Assembly (NCBI GenBank): GCA_005784505.1
Contig: VCAZ01000069.1
Location: 199,501 to 263,500 of the forward strand
Direction of reading: 5' to 3'
Length of the DNA: 64,000 bases
From: Bagarius yarrelli
Lineage: Eukaryota > Chordata > Actinopteri > Siluriformes > Sisoridae
A model generated the notes under the pieces. The model had not been told where the DNA came from. It searched no databases and saw nothing but the letters and a program-made list of their open reading frames with translations. How positions within the stretch are numbered: position 1 is the first letter of the stretch; each line of letters starts with the position of its first letter. Positions 48,984 through 61,242 of this stretch are shown one piece after another. Position numbers and translations under genes: made by a program.

Positions 48984-49680
48984 GGTGTTTGGCATCAGAA
49001 AAACAGTCAGTGATACATCTGATCTTGGTCTGGACAATGAACTCAAACAGCTGTACAGTTTGTTTTTTTGTTTGTTTGTTTGTTTGTTTTTTTCGGACAT
49101 GAGAAATGTTATTTTGAGATGTAAGAAAAAGACAGCTTAGATATTGATAGTTGTAATTATAAGTTTGCAGCTCAAAATTGACATTTTTGACAAACTAAAA
49201 CCATCAACCAATGTGAATCACTTTGTTTGTCAGGTTCTCTAAACATTTGGCCACTTGTCATTGTTTTGACAATTTGTTTAGGATAAATGGTTACGTAATG
49301 TTTTTTAATGGAGTTTATTGAGCACTTGATGCACAGTAATCTCCAGTTTTGGCTCCAATTGCATCCATACAGCTGGAAAGATTCCAGTTTATATGGGAAC
49401 CTTGACTTTTTAGAATTTCAACTTTATGATATGCAATAAATGCATCAAGATGCTTCTGGGTAAATGCAGAAGTGAATAAATATATATATCTTGTGTGGGT
49501 TTTTTTTTTTTTAATAACCTTCGTCTATGTGTTTATGGTGTGTCAAAACTACTAAAATGTCAATCAAATACATTCAAAAGTCACCATTTTCTGAAAGAAT
49601 TTTCGTTGTTAATATTAATCTCGCTTTAAAGTTTTGTACACCTTCACGAGGAATAAAGTTTTTTTTGTATCTGAATGTAA
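48984..49680 (+). other. smndc1: smndc1 3' UTR
   Basis: AATAAA occurs at 49475-49480 and 49652-49657; both are followed by T- and GT-rich sequence, so alternative 3' ends are likely. No other feature seen. Confidence 0.6.
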
Positions 49681-49747
49681 AGTGAGAGTTTTTAGCAGTA
49701 TGATTGTTTTAGGTAGACTATATCCTGCTAGTGGAAGTGGATTTTTT

Positions 49748-49862
49748 TGGGGGAAACTGGTAGCGCAGTGGTTAAGGTGTTAGACTGCTAATTTGGAAGA
49801 TCGGGTTTCGATTCCCAGCACTCAGGGTTGGTCCCCCGAGCAAGGCCCTGAACAGTTCCTGT
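49748..49862 (+). mobile_element. tRNA-headed SINE, 5' part
   Basis: GGTAGCGCAGTGGTTAAGGTG, GATCGGGTTTCGATTCCCAGC, GGTCCCCCGAGCAAGGCCCTG; the tail is missing or degraded. Confidence 0.75.
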
Positions 49863-50469
49863 TCTTGTCTTTGTAAAACTTTATAAGCTTTTTTTTAATC
49901 CGCTTCATATGTTGCCTGCTAAAGTTAGAATCCCAAATCTACAGTTAATGTTGTCTTAAGTTGCTCTGTAATCATGTAGTGCCAAAACTTTACAACACAT
50001 GATATCCAGGCAAGTATCTTAAAATAGCTAGGGTTCGTGTTTCATTACAACTTCACGGTACCAATTGCAAGTATGCTAAAAACCTGTTTTTGCTAAGATG
50101 AACTTGATTAAGATGATTCATACGAAATTGCGTACAATCAGTAAAGGGGAGCGGTTAACATCTAATTCTGCTTTGACAAAAGAATAATGTTTTTTGTAAC
50201 ACACTGAATTAAATATGACTAGAATACAGCAACCCGGGATTATAACGTATTTTCCACTGTCTAGCAAACATGTGGCTTAGCTACATAATGTTTATTTCCA
50301 CCAAATTGTTCCACGTCTGTAGTTAAGTGACGGCACTGTGGCTAAATTATTTTCCTTCACCATACTAGTTTCTATTTATGGTTGGGTCTGCTAAGATACT
50401 TGGATGTCTGCTGGATTTTCCTGTGTATATATTTGCCTAAGTCTGTTAGCATTTGCTTTACGTCTCACG

Positions 50470-50613
50470 ACTTACATTTATCTCATTCATACAACTGAGC
50501 AGTTGAGGGCCTTGCTCAGGGGTCCAGCAGTTGTGGCTTTGTGGAGCTGGGAAACGAACCCACAATCTTTGGGTGGGTAGTCCAACACCTTAACTATAAG
50601 CCACCACTTCCTG
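50470..50613 (-). mobile_element. tRNA-headed SINE, minus orientation
   Basis: ACTTACATTTATCTCATTCA, CAACTGAGCAGTTGAGGG, GGGGTCCAGCAGTTG, TCCAACACCTTAACTATAAG and CCACCACTTCC in reverse-complement order. Confidence 0.8.
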
Positions 50614-51082
50614 ACAGGTTTATGCTCAAGTAAGATCTCTACAAAAATGTCTAGTCCATTATTATTCTAACTTAAGCGTATGATGCTGATAAAGTGCACC
50701 AAAGCTTTTCCCAAATAAATCATCCATTCATTTTCAGTAACTAGCCACAGTTGGACCAAGAAAGCCAGAGCACAAAGCTGGACTACATCCTGTTTGGGAC
50801 ACATCTTAAATAGCGCTATGCATACTGTACATATGCAGCCCCACACACACACACACAAAATAATGAGTTCTGATCAGAAGTTTTAACTCCTCTTAAATCC
50901 TTTGTCTCGCTATTATCAGGTGTTAAAACAACATTCTTGGAAAGAAATTATGTAAATCATAAATATTATTCTATCCTATATATATTTTTTTTTGCAAAGA
51001 AAAGATTGATTTTAATAAAACTGTCTATTAGCAGTTTGTGAGCTAAAAGAGCCAATTCATTTTTTAACGTAAGAGAAGGAAA

Positions 51083-51252
51083 AAGGGGTAGCACAGCGGT
51101 TAAGGTGTTGGATTGATAATTGAAAGATTGGGGTTTGAGTCCCAGTACCACCAAGTTGTTACTGTTGGGCCCCTAAGCAAGGACCTTACCCCTCAATTGT
51201 TTAAAAGGAGTTAAATGTAAGTCGCTTTGTTTGCGAAATGCTGTGACTGTGA
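51083..51252 (+). mobile_element. tRNA-headed SINE, plus member of an inverted pair
   Basis: GGGGTAGCACAGCGGTTAAGG, GGGTTTGAGTCCCAGTACC, GTTGGGCCCCTAAGCAAGGA, AAGTCGCTTTGTTTGCG and AATGCTGTGACTGTGAA. Confidence 0.8.
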
Positions 51253-51315
51253 ACATGGGGCAATTGCTGAGCGCCGGAATTAAATTTCATTGTACATCAT
51301 TTATTCATCTTCTTT

Positions 51316-51495
51316 ACATTTACAGCATTTGGCAGACACCCTTAACCAGAGCAACTTACGTTTATCTCTTCTATACAACTAAGCAATTGGTGGTTAATGG
51401 CCTTGCTCAAGGGTCCACAGTGGGTAGCTCAGTGGTGCTGGGAATCAAACTCCACTCTTTCTGGGATCAGTCCAACACCTTAACCACTAAGCCAG
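51316..51495 (-). mobile_element. tRNA-headed SINE, minus member of an inverted pair
   Basis: ACATTTACAGCATTTGGCAG, ACCCTTAACCAGAGCAACTT, CAACTAAGCAATTGGTGG, TCAAGGGTCCACAGTG, TCCAACACCTTAACCACTAA. Only about 64 nt separate it from the plus copy. Confidence 0.85.
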
Positions 51496-51716
51496 TCTAT
51501 CCCAGCTGTCTCTGAAAGAGAAAAAAGGAAGGATGGGGGACACCCTGGACAGGTCGCCAGTCCATCACACACCAGGGCCACACACACACACTTACACTTA
51601 CTCCTATGCACAATCTAACGTACGTTTTTAGACTGTGGGAGGAAACCGGAGTAATCACACGCAAGCATGGGAAGAACCTTTTTTGCTGTAGGGCAACAGT
51701 GCTAACCACTAATCCA
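51496..51716 (+). mobile_element. Dispersed LINE-derived fish repeat, copy 3
   Basis: TATCCCAGCTGTCTCTGAAA, GGGACACCCTGGACAGGTC, GCCAGTCCATCACACACC, TTAGACTGTGGGAGGAAACC. It abuts the SINE at 51316-51495 directly. Confidence 0.8.
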
Positions 51717-51959
51717 CACTGTATATCACTTATAACAAAAAGACATTGTCTCGAAGCAGCTTTACAGAAATGAACAAAATTTTGATGAGAAATATAAGAA
51801 TAAGGATGTCATATACAGTGTAAACAATATGCACAAACATATCTAATATTAATATAAATATAAATAACATTAAAATGATAAAAACACAACAAAAACATGA
51901 CTGAAACACAGATGTCTTGTTTTATCAGTTGGAACTGGATGAACTTCACTCTTCCCAGT

Positions 51960-52262
51960 CCATTCATAAACCCCGCCCATAACCGACTGCTTTCGGGGAC
52001 GAATAAAAAAGACGTCGCCGCTGCTGTTCAACGCAGAATATTTTACTGAGGATTCCGATTCTTTAATTAAGGAGTGTAAAAAAAAAAGTTTAATAATAAT
52101 AAAAAAAAATCGCAGATTGTTCTAGTGGACTTAAGACTACGATTTGAACCCTGACGCACTTCCTGTTTACATGCAGTGGCGGGGCTTGTGGCAGCATGGC
52201 ACTGATTCAGACAGATAGAAGTGATTCAGTTCAGAGGATCTCCTAATCACAGCCCTGAGACG
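51960..52262 (+). promoter_or_regulatory. samd8: Probable samd8 promoter and non-coding first exon
   Basis: CCGCCCATAACCGACTG, GACGTCGCCGCTGCTG and a GC-richer stretch end in CCCTGAGACG with donor GTAAGAAAAGG at 52263. It would join the acceptor TTCTGCTTAG at 55221. Two short upstream frames (ATG at 52171 and at 52196, the latter 16 codons) sit in the leader if transcription starts this far up. Confidence 0.45.
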
Positions 52263-55221
52263 GTAAGAAAAGGTTTATTTATTTTAACTTATAATTATTT
52301 TTAACATCAGAAGTCAGTTTTCAATGAGTTACAACTATTTCTCGTGAATTATTTAAATTTTTTCTACTCCTAATGTTGCTTTTTACTCTAGAACTGTTAA
52401 AGAATTTGCATATTATGATGTCATTCTCAAAAACAGACATACTCATCCTACTCATATAGTTTTTTGTTTTTGTTGAGTTTGTAACTTGCCAAATACCATT
52501 TTATTTAAATAATTAACAGTAAAAATCCTACAGATGGAATATCACAGAAAGACTTGATGCAATCTATAAATACACAATCAAAAAATAATTACTGTGAAGT
52601 TTTGTTTATTTTCTTTTAATACAATTTAAACACATCGATTCAATTCTAGGTTCGAAGACCAAAAAACGAATTGTGATGTTAACAAAATTGATCTTTGTAC
52701 ATAGCAGATGACATCCAATATCCTGAAACGTACAGCAAAATCTAATTACGAAACATTTATTTGTTTTTAGTAAAAAAAAAAAAAAAATTCATTACTGGCG
52801 CTCAGGATAATGGTTGATGTTTGTTATTGGAATTTTTTTTCTAGCGGCCAAAGTGATTCAAGAGTCCCGTGTCAAGTTTTTGTGCCAGGATACGCCAAAC
52901 AGAAGCGTTACAGTTGTGTGCTTCAAAACAAGCTGTTTTCTGTGATGATGTTGTGTTTTATGTCACCAGACTGAAACTGTGTATGACGGTGGATATGACG
53001 CATCTAATATGTTTTGGAGCCAACACTGTTATACAGAATCGGAATAATACATGACATCAGTCAGGAATCTTTTTGTTTCATATGCCATGGGAATTATGAT
53101 ATTTATGTAAATCGACTATGTAAACTATAATTATTATTTCGTCCCTGTCTTAGCTAGGCGCTTGCATTCATTCAGTTTTCTTGTGCTCTTTCTGGTGGGG
53201 ATTCGCAGTAGGAGAAGGGTGGGAAGGACATGCCAGAATTTTCTATTTTCAGACACAGATTCCAGGCTCTTCTGGGGGATCGCCCAGACTTTAAAACTAC
53301 TGTTACTAGCATGATTTGTTTTTCTATATATAGTGGAAAACCTTCCCCTTAAAAACTATGACGAATAAATATTACTTTTTTTTTAATTGTGTTTCTAAGG
53401 TTTTAGTTATTAGTGTAAAGTTTAACTCATCTAAATATGTCCGTGTGTGTCTGCAAAACTACCTTTTAAAATCACTGACAAGTGGTCAATGATATTGATA
53501 TAACCTAGAATTATGTATGTATTAAATTACTTTAATTCAGAGCTGCTTTAAAAAGTTGAAAGGACAACTACAAGATGCGAGTTTCAAGGTGATGTTTTTA
53601 CCGGTTGTAGTAAATATTTCGTGAATACAGCATGAAAATAGCACTCAGGTGTATATGGGCACTCATGGGTACATCATAAATGCTTAAGTATGCGTTAATA
53701 ATAATTATTTATTTGAATAAAATAAAAAAAAACAACAACTTAAGAAATGTACATTAATTGTAAAGTAATTACTTCAGCCAAATATGCACACTTAACTTTT
53801 AACGTCTGTGCACAAGAATGTCTTATACACAAATAATCTCAAATAGGCCCTCGTCAAGTCACCTTTATTCATATAGCACTTTTAACGATGAAGACTGCGT
53901 CGAAGCAGCTTTAGAGTGTGTCAGTACAAGAACAATAGAAAAGACTCACTAAAACACTCAGTTTAGTTTAAACAGTATCTTTAAATTAAATTAAGCAAGC
54001 CAGACGCGACAGTGGTGAAGAACTGAAAGCTCATTGTGTGTGTGGTCAAAGTGTTAGTGAGTAAAAATGCTGAGCTTGTTGCTAAGAGAATAGTCATATC
54101 TAGAGGAGAGTTTAGTGTTGCTTCATTAGATAACGTCAAAAGGTTCCACAATAAGCATGTCAGAAAGCTAACACACACACACACACAGGCGTGCTCATTG
54201 TGACAGGCTGGAACTTGTTTTTCTTAGTTAGATTGTGTAATTTCTTTTAGTTCCAGTTCCAGGTTTTTTTTGCATCTGAAGAAATAATTCTTGAAAAAGT
54301 TTGGTTTTTAGAGGTTTTACATATACACGGTGGGCGAAGAGGACAGATAGTGTTTACATTTTGATTAAACCACTGTGTATTTGAGTGTATTTGTAACTGA
54401 AAGCATTAGTTTGTTAATCTGTTTGTTTAGTTATTATCAGTGAGGGAGTGATTAGATTTGTAGGTATGTGTAAGAAACACCAGCCCTTTGCCCTGATATT
54501 GGGAATTATTTTTACAAGTTGCATGTCAGCAGTACTCTTTCTGTAGATAAAGGGCAAGGTTGCAGCTTTAGTACTGTCTCAGTACTGGAACAAACATACA
54601 GTAAATCACTGTTAAATATATCTTTAAGCTTAATTGTTCTAAGGAGTTACGTAACTGTTTTAATTGTTTAAGGGAAGTGCAAGCTCAGTGGTAAAGACAT
54701 TAGAATGCTAATTGGAAGCTTATAGGTTCAGTTCCCAGCCCTATTTAACTGCTACTGCTGGGCCCCTAAGCAAGGCCCTCATTTGCTCGAATGTGCTCAG
54801 ATGAGTTGCCTAATATGTTGGATAAATGCCATAAATGTAAATGTTAAGATCATTAGTAATTAAGTAGGTTGTCCTGCTAATGAGGTGCACTTACGTTTCA
54901 GTCCTACTAATATAAAGTGAAAGATTACAGTTCAACGATCATTAATGCCACTGTAATAAAATCAGTTACATTATTCACAGACATATAACTGAAAATTTAC
55001 TTCTTTAGCATTCCTATGTTTCACTTTTAAAGCATATGATCTGATCAATTTTTTTAGATAAGTGGACTAATGCTCACAAGTTATAGACTCTAAAAATAAC
55101 TGTCTGTTACAGAGCACTGTGTGTGTATGTGCCACTAATCGGGTACAGGGTACAGTAGAGACAGAACAAATATGGCAAAAATGAATTGTTTAAATGCAGT
55201 ACCCCTTTGTGTTCTGCTTAG
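52263..55221 (+). other. Presumed samd8 5' intron
   Basis: No coding sequence was recognised. It contains a SINE at 54670-54843 and, at 53855-53930, a dispersed fish repeat (CACCTTTATTCATATAGCAC, GTCGAAGCAGCTTTA) related to sequence at 51730-51790. Confidence 0.55.
54670..54843 (+). mobile_element. tRNA-headed SINE in samd8 5' intron
   Basis: AAGTGCAAGCTCAGTGGTAAAG, TAGGTTCAGTTCCCAGCCC, GCTGGGCCCCTAAGCAAGGC, and a short tail GGATAAATGCCATAAATGTA. Confidence 0.8.
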
Positions 55222-55223
55222 GT

Positions 55224-58200
55224 ATGGTGATGAGTGATTGGGTTGAGGGCTGGAGCTTTAAGGAGGTGGCTCTCTGGCTCAGGAAGCAAGGCTTTGATGA
55301 ATACGTGGAGCTGATCTGCACTAAGCACCGCGTGAATGGGGCTGCATTACTATGCCTAACAGAACACGACCTGCGATCTCCACCACTGCGGCTCCCAAAG
55401 CTTGGAGACATCAAGAGGCTCGCAGTTGCCCTGCGAGAGCTTCAGAGACAACACACCTACTCGCACACACCATCCAGTGACTCCAAGGCGAATTGTGTGT
55501 TTCAGTCGCATACCTCGGGTATGAAAAAGTATGTATGGAACAGCATCCTGGACCAAAACGAGCCACAATGTATCGGGGTCGGCATGGCTGTATCTGAGGA
55601 ACATTGCCACAGGTACTTAAATGGGAAATGTAAGAAGAGCTATGGCTACTTGGATCCAGAGGGATGGAAGACAGCTCTGAGCTCTGTCTATGTGACACTG
55701 GTATTTGGCATCACTTCCTTTGTCATGGTGCTTGTGCATGAGAGGGTGCCTGACATGCGAACCTACCCACCCCTGCCTGATATATTCCTTGACAGGTGTG
55801 TGTATAAGTATTTTTAGATCAGTTTAAAAACATAAAATACTTTCCTTTTTCGGAAAACACAGAAACGAATGTTACAAAACAAATATTGAACGTCTCCAAA
55901 ACAGAAAACCTTAACGTTTGTAAAATTTTAGTAGACATTACTACAGAAATAATAACTTTTTAAGCAATTTCATCAATATAAACCTGTCATTTGCACTACT
56001 GGACAAACTATTGTGCAAATTGTGTGTGTGTGTGTGTTGTTGTTGTTGTTTTTTCAACTTCTCTAAAACATCTTCCAACCAACTTCACTTATCTACACTG
56101 TGGTAAAAACCTAAACATAAAGAATCAATAATCTAAAGATTAATAATTGGTAAGTGAGCGGGGAATTACTGAGTAGAATTCTTAGTAATAACATTCTATA
56201 ATTGTCTGTATGATTTAGTGTACCTAGAATTCCCTGGGCTTTTTCTATGGCTGAGGCTTGTGGTCTCGTCCTGTGTTGCATATTGCTCCTTATATTGCTT
56301 CTGCACAAACACAGGTACATGTATACTCACACGCTATACAAATATAAAATTGCACAAGTATTAGCAATATGACAAATATGTCAGTTTTTAAAATAATCTC
56401 CAAGAACGTATTCTCATGGGCATTGCTTTTGTTTGTGCGTCTGTGTAGATCTATTCTCTTTCGCAGATTCTGTAGTTTAACAGGGACTGTGTTCCTGCTT
56501 CGCTGTGTTACCATGTTTGTCACCTCACTGTCGGTCCCAGGACATCATCTACAGTGCTCACAAAAGGTGTGAGATGTGGTTTTTTTTATTCCTTACCTAC
56601 AACACATTTTTTACAAAAGCTGTGCACTGCAACTTTTTGAATGTTTTAAATAATTGTATACCAAATTTGTCCAACATAATGAAGTAAGCAGCCAATCATG
56701 ACATTCCTATTTTGTGTGGGTGTGTCTGTGTGTGTGTGCCATGTGTGCATGGATTCTGTAGATGTATGGTGATATCTGGGCAAAACTCCAGCGTGCATTA
56801 CAAATATGGAGCGGCTTTGGCATGTCCTTGACAGGGGTACACACGTGTGGAGATTACATGTTTAGTGGACACACAGTGATTATTACCATGCTTAACTTTT
56901 TTGTCACAGAATGTAAGTGTTATTCGTTCTACCTGACGTGCATGTGTGTGTCTGTGTGTGCGTGTTTATGTGCATGTGGGGGTGGACAAATTATAACTCT
57001 ATATGCTATCTCACCAAGCAAATTGGAGCTTCCGCTTTCAATATAAGTGACATGATAGCTAGCAATATGTAATAGTGTAACACATAATAGAGGAGCATTG
57101 ATAGCATATAGTAAAGTAGCATTTATTTTCCTAATGTGTATACTTGTGGGTTTTGTTACTGTCTGGTGGCTTTACATTGCGTTTGGTTTTGCCCATTTTT
57201 CGATAGATCTGCCTGATTCTGATTCTATTTTAGCTTGGAAAAAGTACCTAGCAGACATGAGATAGGAATAAGAACGCATCGATAAACTGTTACACGATTA
57301 GAGCGGCACTAAACGAAACATTTATTCATTTTTTTTCCGCTGTTTTATTTAGAACACCCTCCGTAGTTGATTTACACTGGTTGAGGCGCCCAATAATGAA
57401 CAGGATTCCGGTCAGAGAATCAGTAATTTAAAGAGAGATCCTTAAAAAAATTGCTTGCTGCTGATTTATACACCAAACTTTCCTTATCATGCAATTTTTG
57501 GTAAGAAATTGAATAATCGATATTCTCCATAAAGATAATTGCAACACTAACTTGCATTAATTATATCGTTGGTCCTGTATAGTGAACAGGATTCCGTTAA
57601 GCCTTTAGGCTGTTTTTATTACAAACTTAAACTTATTTAAGTTTGTTTTACTCTACTCATGTAAAATGAAAATTTTAATGTCTTTATAGGTTGAGTAACT
57701 CTCCTTGAATTTGGTTCTATTTCTCAAAGCCAAGCCTAAAATACTTCTGAATCAGTTATATAACTCACCACAATTGTTCATAATTTGCTACTATGTTAAA
57801 TGAGGTATATTAAGTATTTAAAATCAAGTAAGTGTTGTTAATGACTACACTCTCCTTACAATGCAGTGCCATTTTGACTTGTTTTGCACAGAATTCTTAA
57901 AATGGATCCCAGACGTGAAACTTATCCGGCATTCGATTAGGTTTGGTTGTATGCCAACTATGCTTTTTGCAAAACTTTAATTCTTAGAGTGAATAATCGT
58001 AGGGCTTTTGTATAATGTGGTTCTATTGTATTTGTTCCTTTACCATACTTACTACTGAACTCAAGATGATAAAAAAAACACGGATTACAGAGTACCAGAG
58101 TCTCACGGACGTTCTAAAACATTAAATGAATTATAACGTATTAAAAATGTAATGAGACATTTATCTATAAATTTTAAACACTAAAGGGAATAAAGACATC

Positions 58201-58694
58201 ACAAAAAGCTAATCAGAATACTTAAAGCCTACTGAGCAGCCGTAAATAAAATCAAGAGCTCTGACACTCTGACACTCAGGATATCGATTTATTTAACCCT
58301 TGCATGCTGGTGTTTGGGCATTTAATAAATTAGTGAGTGCTTTTCGCCTTCAATCAGTACTGTGTATTGCTGTTTTTTTCTGTCTTTAGACACACCACGT
58401 AACTGGCATATTTTGCACACTCTGGCATGGGTTCTGAACCTGTTTGGGATCTTCTTCATCCTGGCTGCTCATGAACATTACTCTATTGATGTTTTCATCG
58501 CCTTCTACATAACTACTCGGTTGTTCCTGTACTACCACACACTGGCCAACACCCGGGCATATCAACACAGCCGCCGAGCTCGCATCTGGTTTCCTATGTT
58601 CTCTTTCTTCGAGTGCAACGTCAATGGTCCTATCCCCAATGAGTACTGCTGGCCTTTTTCCAGGCCTGTCTTCATGAAAAGACTCATTGATTAG
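55224..58694 (+). CDS. samd8: SAM domain-containing protein 8 / sphingomyelin synthase-related protein (SMSr), complete
   Basis: ER membrane enzyme of the sphingomyelin synthase family, which makes ceramide phosphoethanolamine and helps control ER ceramide. Coding exons: 55224-55795, 56219-56314, 56449-56566, 56762-56912, 58390-58694. Total 1242 nt, 413 residues (human 415). Seen: an N-terminal SAM domain (about residues 4-75; VALWLRKQGFDEYVELIC, LGDIKRL), a hydrophilic linker, then six predicted membrane helices starting near residue 160. Catalytic signature D3 CGDYMFSGHT and D4 HYSIDVFIAFY are intact (His, His, Asp). The tail FFECNVNGPIPNEYCWPF is typical. The start ATG is two nt after an acceptor; MVM offers a second ATG two codons on. 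Exon 2 is only 96 nt and was found by phase and similarity (VPRIPWAFSMAEACG). Confidence 0.96.
56913..58389 (+). other. samd8 last intron
   Basis: 1.5-kb GT-AG intron. A short motif GAACAGGATTCCG recurs at about 57397 and 57584, suggesting a decayed repeat. No gene seen. Confidence 0.65.
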
Positions 58695-59540
58695 GAAAAC
58701 AGAGTGCATGTAAAAGCTAGGCCATCTTGATTAATTGTCTGATAAATTTTAGTCTGTTAAAGGGTAAAAATATTTATTTATTATTTCCTTTTTGAAATAA
58801 TTGACAGCATTTGGTACTTTGCTATCAGCTGAAAGTATAATAATAATCTTTTTTGGATTTGGATTAAAATGTTAATTTTGTTATAGTCAGTATGGGTGTA
58901 TTACTGCTCCTGTAAAGGGTTCTTTTTTATTTTATTACTGCTGTATTTGGTGTATTCAGTTTTGCACAATATAATTTTTAATGTAACACTTTTGTAATTG
59001 CTATGCTATGAAACTTGCTATGAAACTGCATTTTGTAAAAAAAAAAAAGGATGTTGTTTACAGTGAAGTTGTATGAAATTTAAAATCAGGGTTTTTTGGG
59101 GGGATTTTAGCTTTTACTTTCCAAAGATTTTGACTGTGAATTCCTAGTAGGTTGCATTTCTTTATCTTCTATGAGTAGCACTGCTACTATATTAAGATAA
59201 AATTACCGTGGGTAATAGAACATGTAGTAGCTTTTTTATTTTAAACTAGTAGATCCCCCTTAAGCCCTTCTGTTTTTGGTATTCACTACAAAATATTAAT
59301 TTGGTTTATTATTAAGAAAGCTCAGGGTTTGAAGAAAATACATAAACAATTTTTAAAAATTTGATTTTAAGCTGTTGGAAAGTTTATGACTTTTAGTCTG
59401 CTTTTTATGCAAATAGCAACAGTTCTATATATCATCTTAAATGTTGATATGCTGTGTGAGAGGAGAAAATACTGTACTGCATAATGTATTATCCTTAATT
59501 TTAAGTGTATCAAAATAAACTACTTTTTCACTTTTTTTTG
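58695..59540 (+). other. samd8: samd8 3' UTR
   Basis: AT-rich, no coding sequence. AATAAA at 59514-59519 is followed by T-rich CTACTTTTTCAC and is the likely poly(A) signal. Confidence 0.6.
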
Positions 59541-59594
59541 TCAGCATTTCATTACATAGCACTGAAACTGCTCAGTTGATTCTGTGCTAATAAG

Positions 59595-60290
59595 CATTTT
59601 TGATCCTTTTCGATCTAAGCTCTGCATTTGACACAGTCTGCCATGAAACACTGATCGCTCATCTTTTGTAAATCGGTATCACTGGCTTAGTTCTTTTCTG
59701 GCAATCGAAAATTTTATATTACCATACAAGGGTATAAATCTGCCACAGCCTCAGTTTAACAGGTTGTTTCTTAAGGTTTATCATCTATTTATATCTACTT
59801 AGTGACATCATACGCAGACGTTGACTTCAATTCCAGTGTTATACTGATGAAATACAAATTTATTTAAACACCAGCTCTGATAGTCCATCACTGTCTAATT
59901 TACTTACTGTATGCATCAGGGATCTCAAGCATTGGATGTTCTTGAATTTCCTTGAACCAAATAATAACAAAACTAAACTGATAATTGGCTCCACTGCCTC
60001 AATCAAAATGATAGACCTGTCCTTTGAAATTGATGGGGTTAATGCTAAGATGTCCCAATCTGTTCATAATGTTGGTGTCTTATTTTACTCATTACTGTCT
60101 TCTGCCTTTCATATATTCTCTGTTGTTAAAACTTTTTTCCATCTCTGTAATATTGCACGCCTTCTATCTTCTCTAACTAATGCTGAGATCTTAATCCATG
60201 CAGTAATGTCACGTTGGATTATTGCAACACTTTATTACCTGGTTCTTTGCCCTAGTCATGAAATAAATCCTACATATGCAACCATGTAAC
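59595..60290 (+). mobile_element. Decayed LINE reverse-transcriptase fragment 1
   Basis: Translation in shifting plus-strand frames gives FDLSSAFDTVCHETLI near 59610, then, in the open frame 59936-60289, VGVLFYSLLSSAFHIFS, VVKTFFHLCNIARLL, NAEILIHAVMSRW. These resemble the RT core and the C-terminal RT region of CR1/L2/Rex-type LINEs (AAFDTVDH; NIARLRP; LIHAF..RLDYCN). Stops and frameshifts show it is dead. Confidence 0.75.
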
Positions 60291-60394
60291 AGATTAAATA
60301 ACTACATATCCCTGTGATCTTACAGCTGAAGTTTTAAAGTACTTATCAGTTCAAAAGTTTTGCGAATGCCTTTAAATCGAATTCTAATTTAGTT

Positions 60395-60604
60395 ACTTGG
60401 CGTTTGTTAACTTTGCTTTAGCAACAGCTCAGTTTTGGGACCATTACTTTTTACACATTACATGTTACCCCTGGGATATATTATTAGAAAACATGCTGTT
60501 CGCTTTCACTGTTATGCTGATGACATGTGCTGATGACACAGCCCAGCAAAACTTACCAATTCAAAAAACTAACTGAATGCATGGTTGATATTAAAAAATT
60601 GCTT
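60395..60604 (+). mobile_element. Decayed LINE reverse-transcriptase fragment 2
   Basis: Contains SSVLGPLLFTHYMLPLG and RFHCYADDM, matching the RT catalytic stretch (GSVLGPLLF...YADD). The order relative to fragment 1 is not collinear (the YADD part comes after the C-terminal part), so these are two separate pieces or a rearrangement. Confidence 0.75.
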
Positions 60605-60825
60605 AACAATTGCTATCAGCAAATGTTTTTAGATCACATCCAGACTTTAATTTCCCAAGAAACACAGCTTTCTCAATTTCCACAAGCAAAGCTTGAAAGC
60701 AAGAATTCCCCTGCCTGGATATAAGATGTTTATTTTGGTTCAAGCTACAGTAGAACATGACAAAGCTATGGTATTAGTTTAACCTATGCTAAATCATAAC
60801 AAAGACATGGGCCAAAGGAAAGAAC
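60605..60825 (-). repeat. Truncated leftmost unit of the tRNA tandem array (no tRNA left)
   Basis: It begins CAATTGCTATCAGCAAATG like the other units, runs to CACAAGCAAAGC, then jumps to AATTCCCCTGCCTGGATATAAG, which in full units lies after the His gene. The Glu-Arg-His block is thus deleted. The rest (ATGTTTATTTTGGTTCAAGC ... GACATGGGCC) matches later units. Confidence 0.85.
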
Positions 60826-60927
60826 AATTGCTATCAGCAAATGTTTTCAGATCACCTCCAGACTTTAATTTCCCAAGAAACACAGCACAGTTTTCTCAAT
60901 TTCCACAAGCAAAGCACTAAAGACACA

Positions 60928-60999
60928 TTCCCATACCGGGAGTTGAACCCGGGCCACCTGGGTGAAAACCAGGAATCCTGACCGCTAGACCATATGGGA
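60928..60999 (-). tRNA. tRNA-Glu (anticodon UUC), copy 1
   Basis: 72 nt on the minus strand starting TCCCATATGGTCTAGCGG, anticodon loop TTTTCAC in a CCTGG/CCAGG stem, T loop TTCAACT, 7-bp acceptor stem and discriminator A. Differs from the other copies by T for C in the variable region. Confidence 0.93.
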
Positions 61000-61169
61000 C
61001 CACCGAGTGCTAGACACGCGGTGATGAGGGAGGATTTGAGTTCCTGCACTGTATTTCGAATCACTCGTGGGTCGGCCAAGCTCAATTCCCTTCATCAACC
61101 TATCACAGGGAAAGATGTCTGACTTTTAGCCGTTAGAGTCTGTTGCATTAACTGGAACAAAAAGAGAAC

Positions 61170-61242
61170 CGAGCCAGCCAGGAGTCGAACCTAGAATCTT
61201 CTGATCCGTAGTCAGACGCGTTATCCATTGCGCCACTGGCCC
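61170..61242 (-). tRNA. tRNA-Arg (anticodon ACG), copy 1
   Basis: 73 nt, minus strand: GGGCCAGTGGCGCAATGG, anticodon loop CTACGGA between CTGA and TCAG, T arm CTAGG-TTCGACT-CCTGG with one G-U pair, discriminator G. A TTTTT terminator follows within 10 nt. Confidence 0.94.

Noticed and set aside
59936..60289. A 117-codon frame as a possible intact gene
   Set aside because: It resembles the C-terminal RT region of a LINE, but the flanking RT domain is broken by stops and frameshifts.
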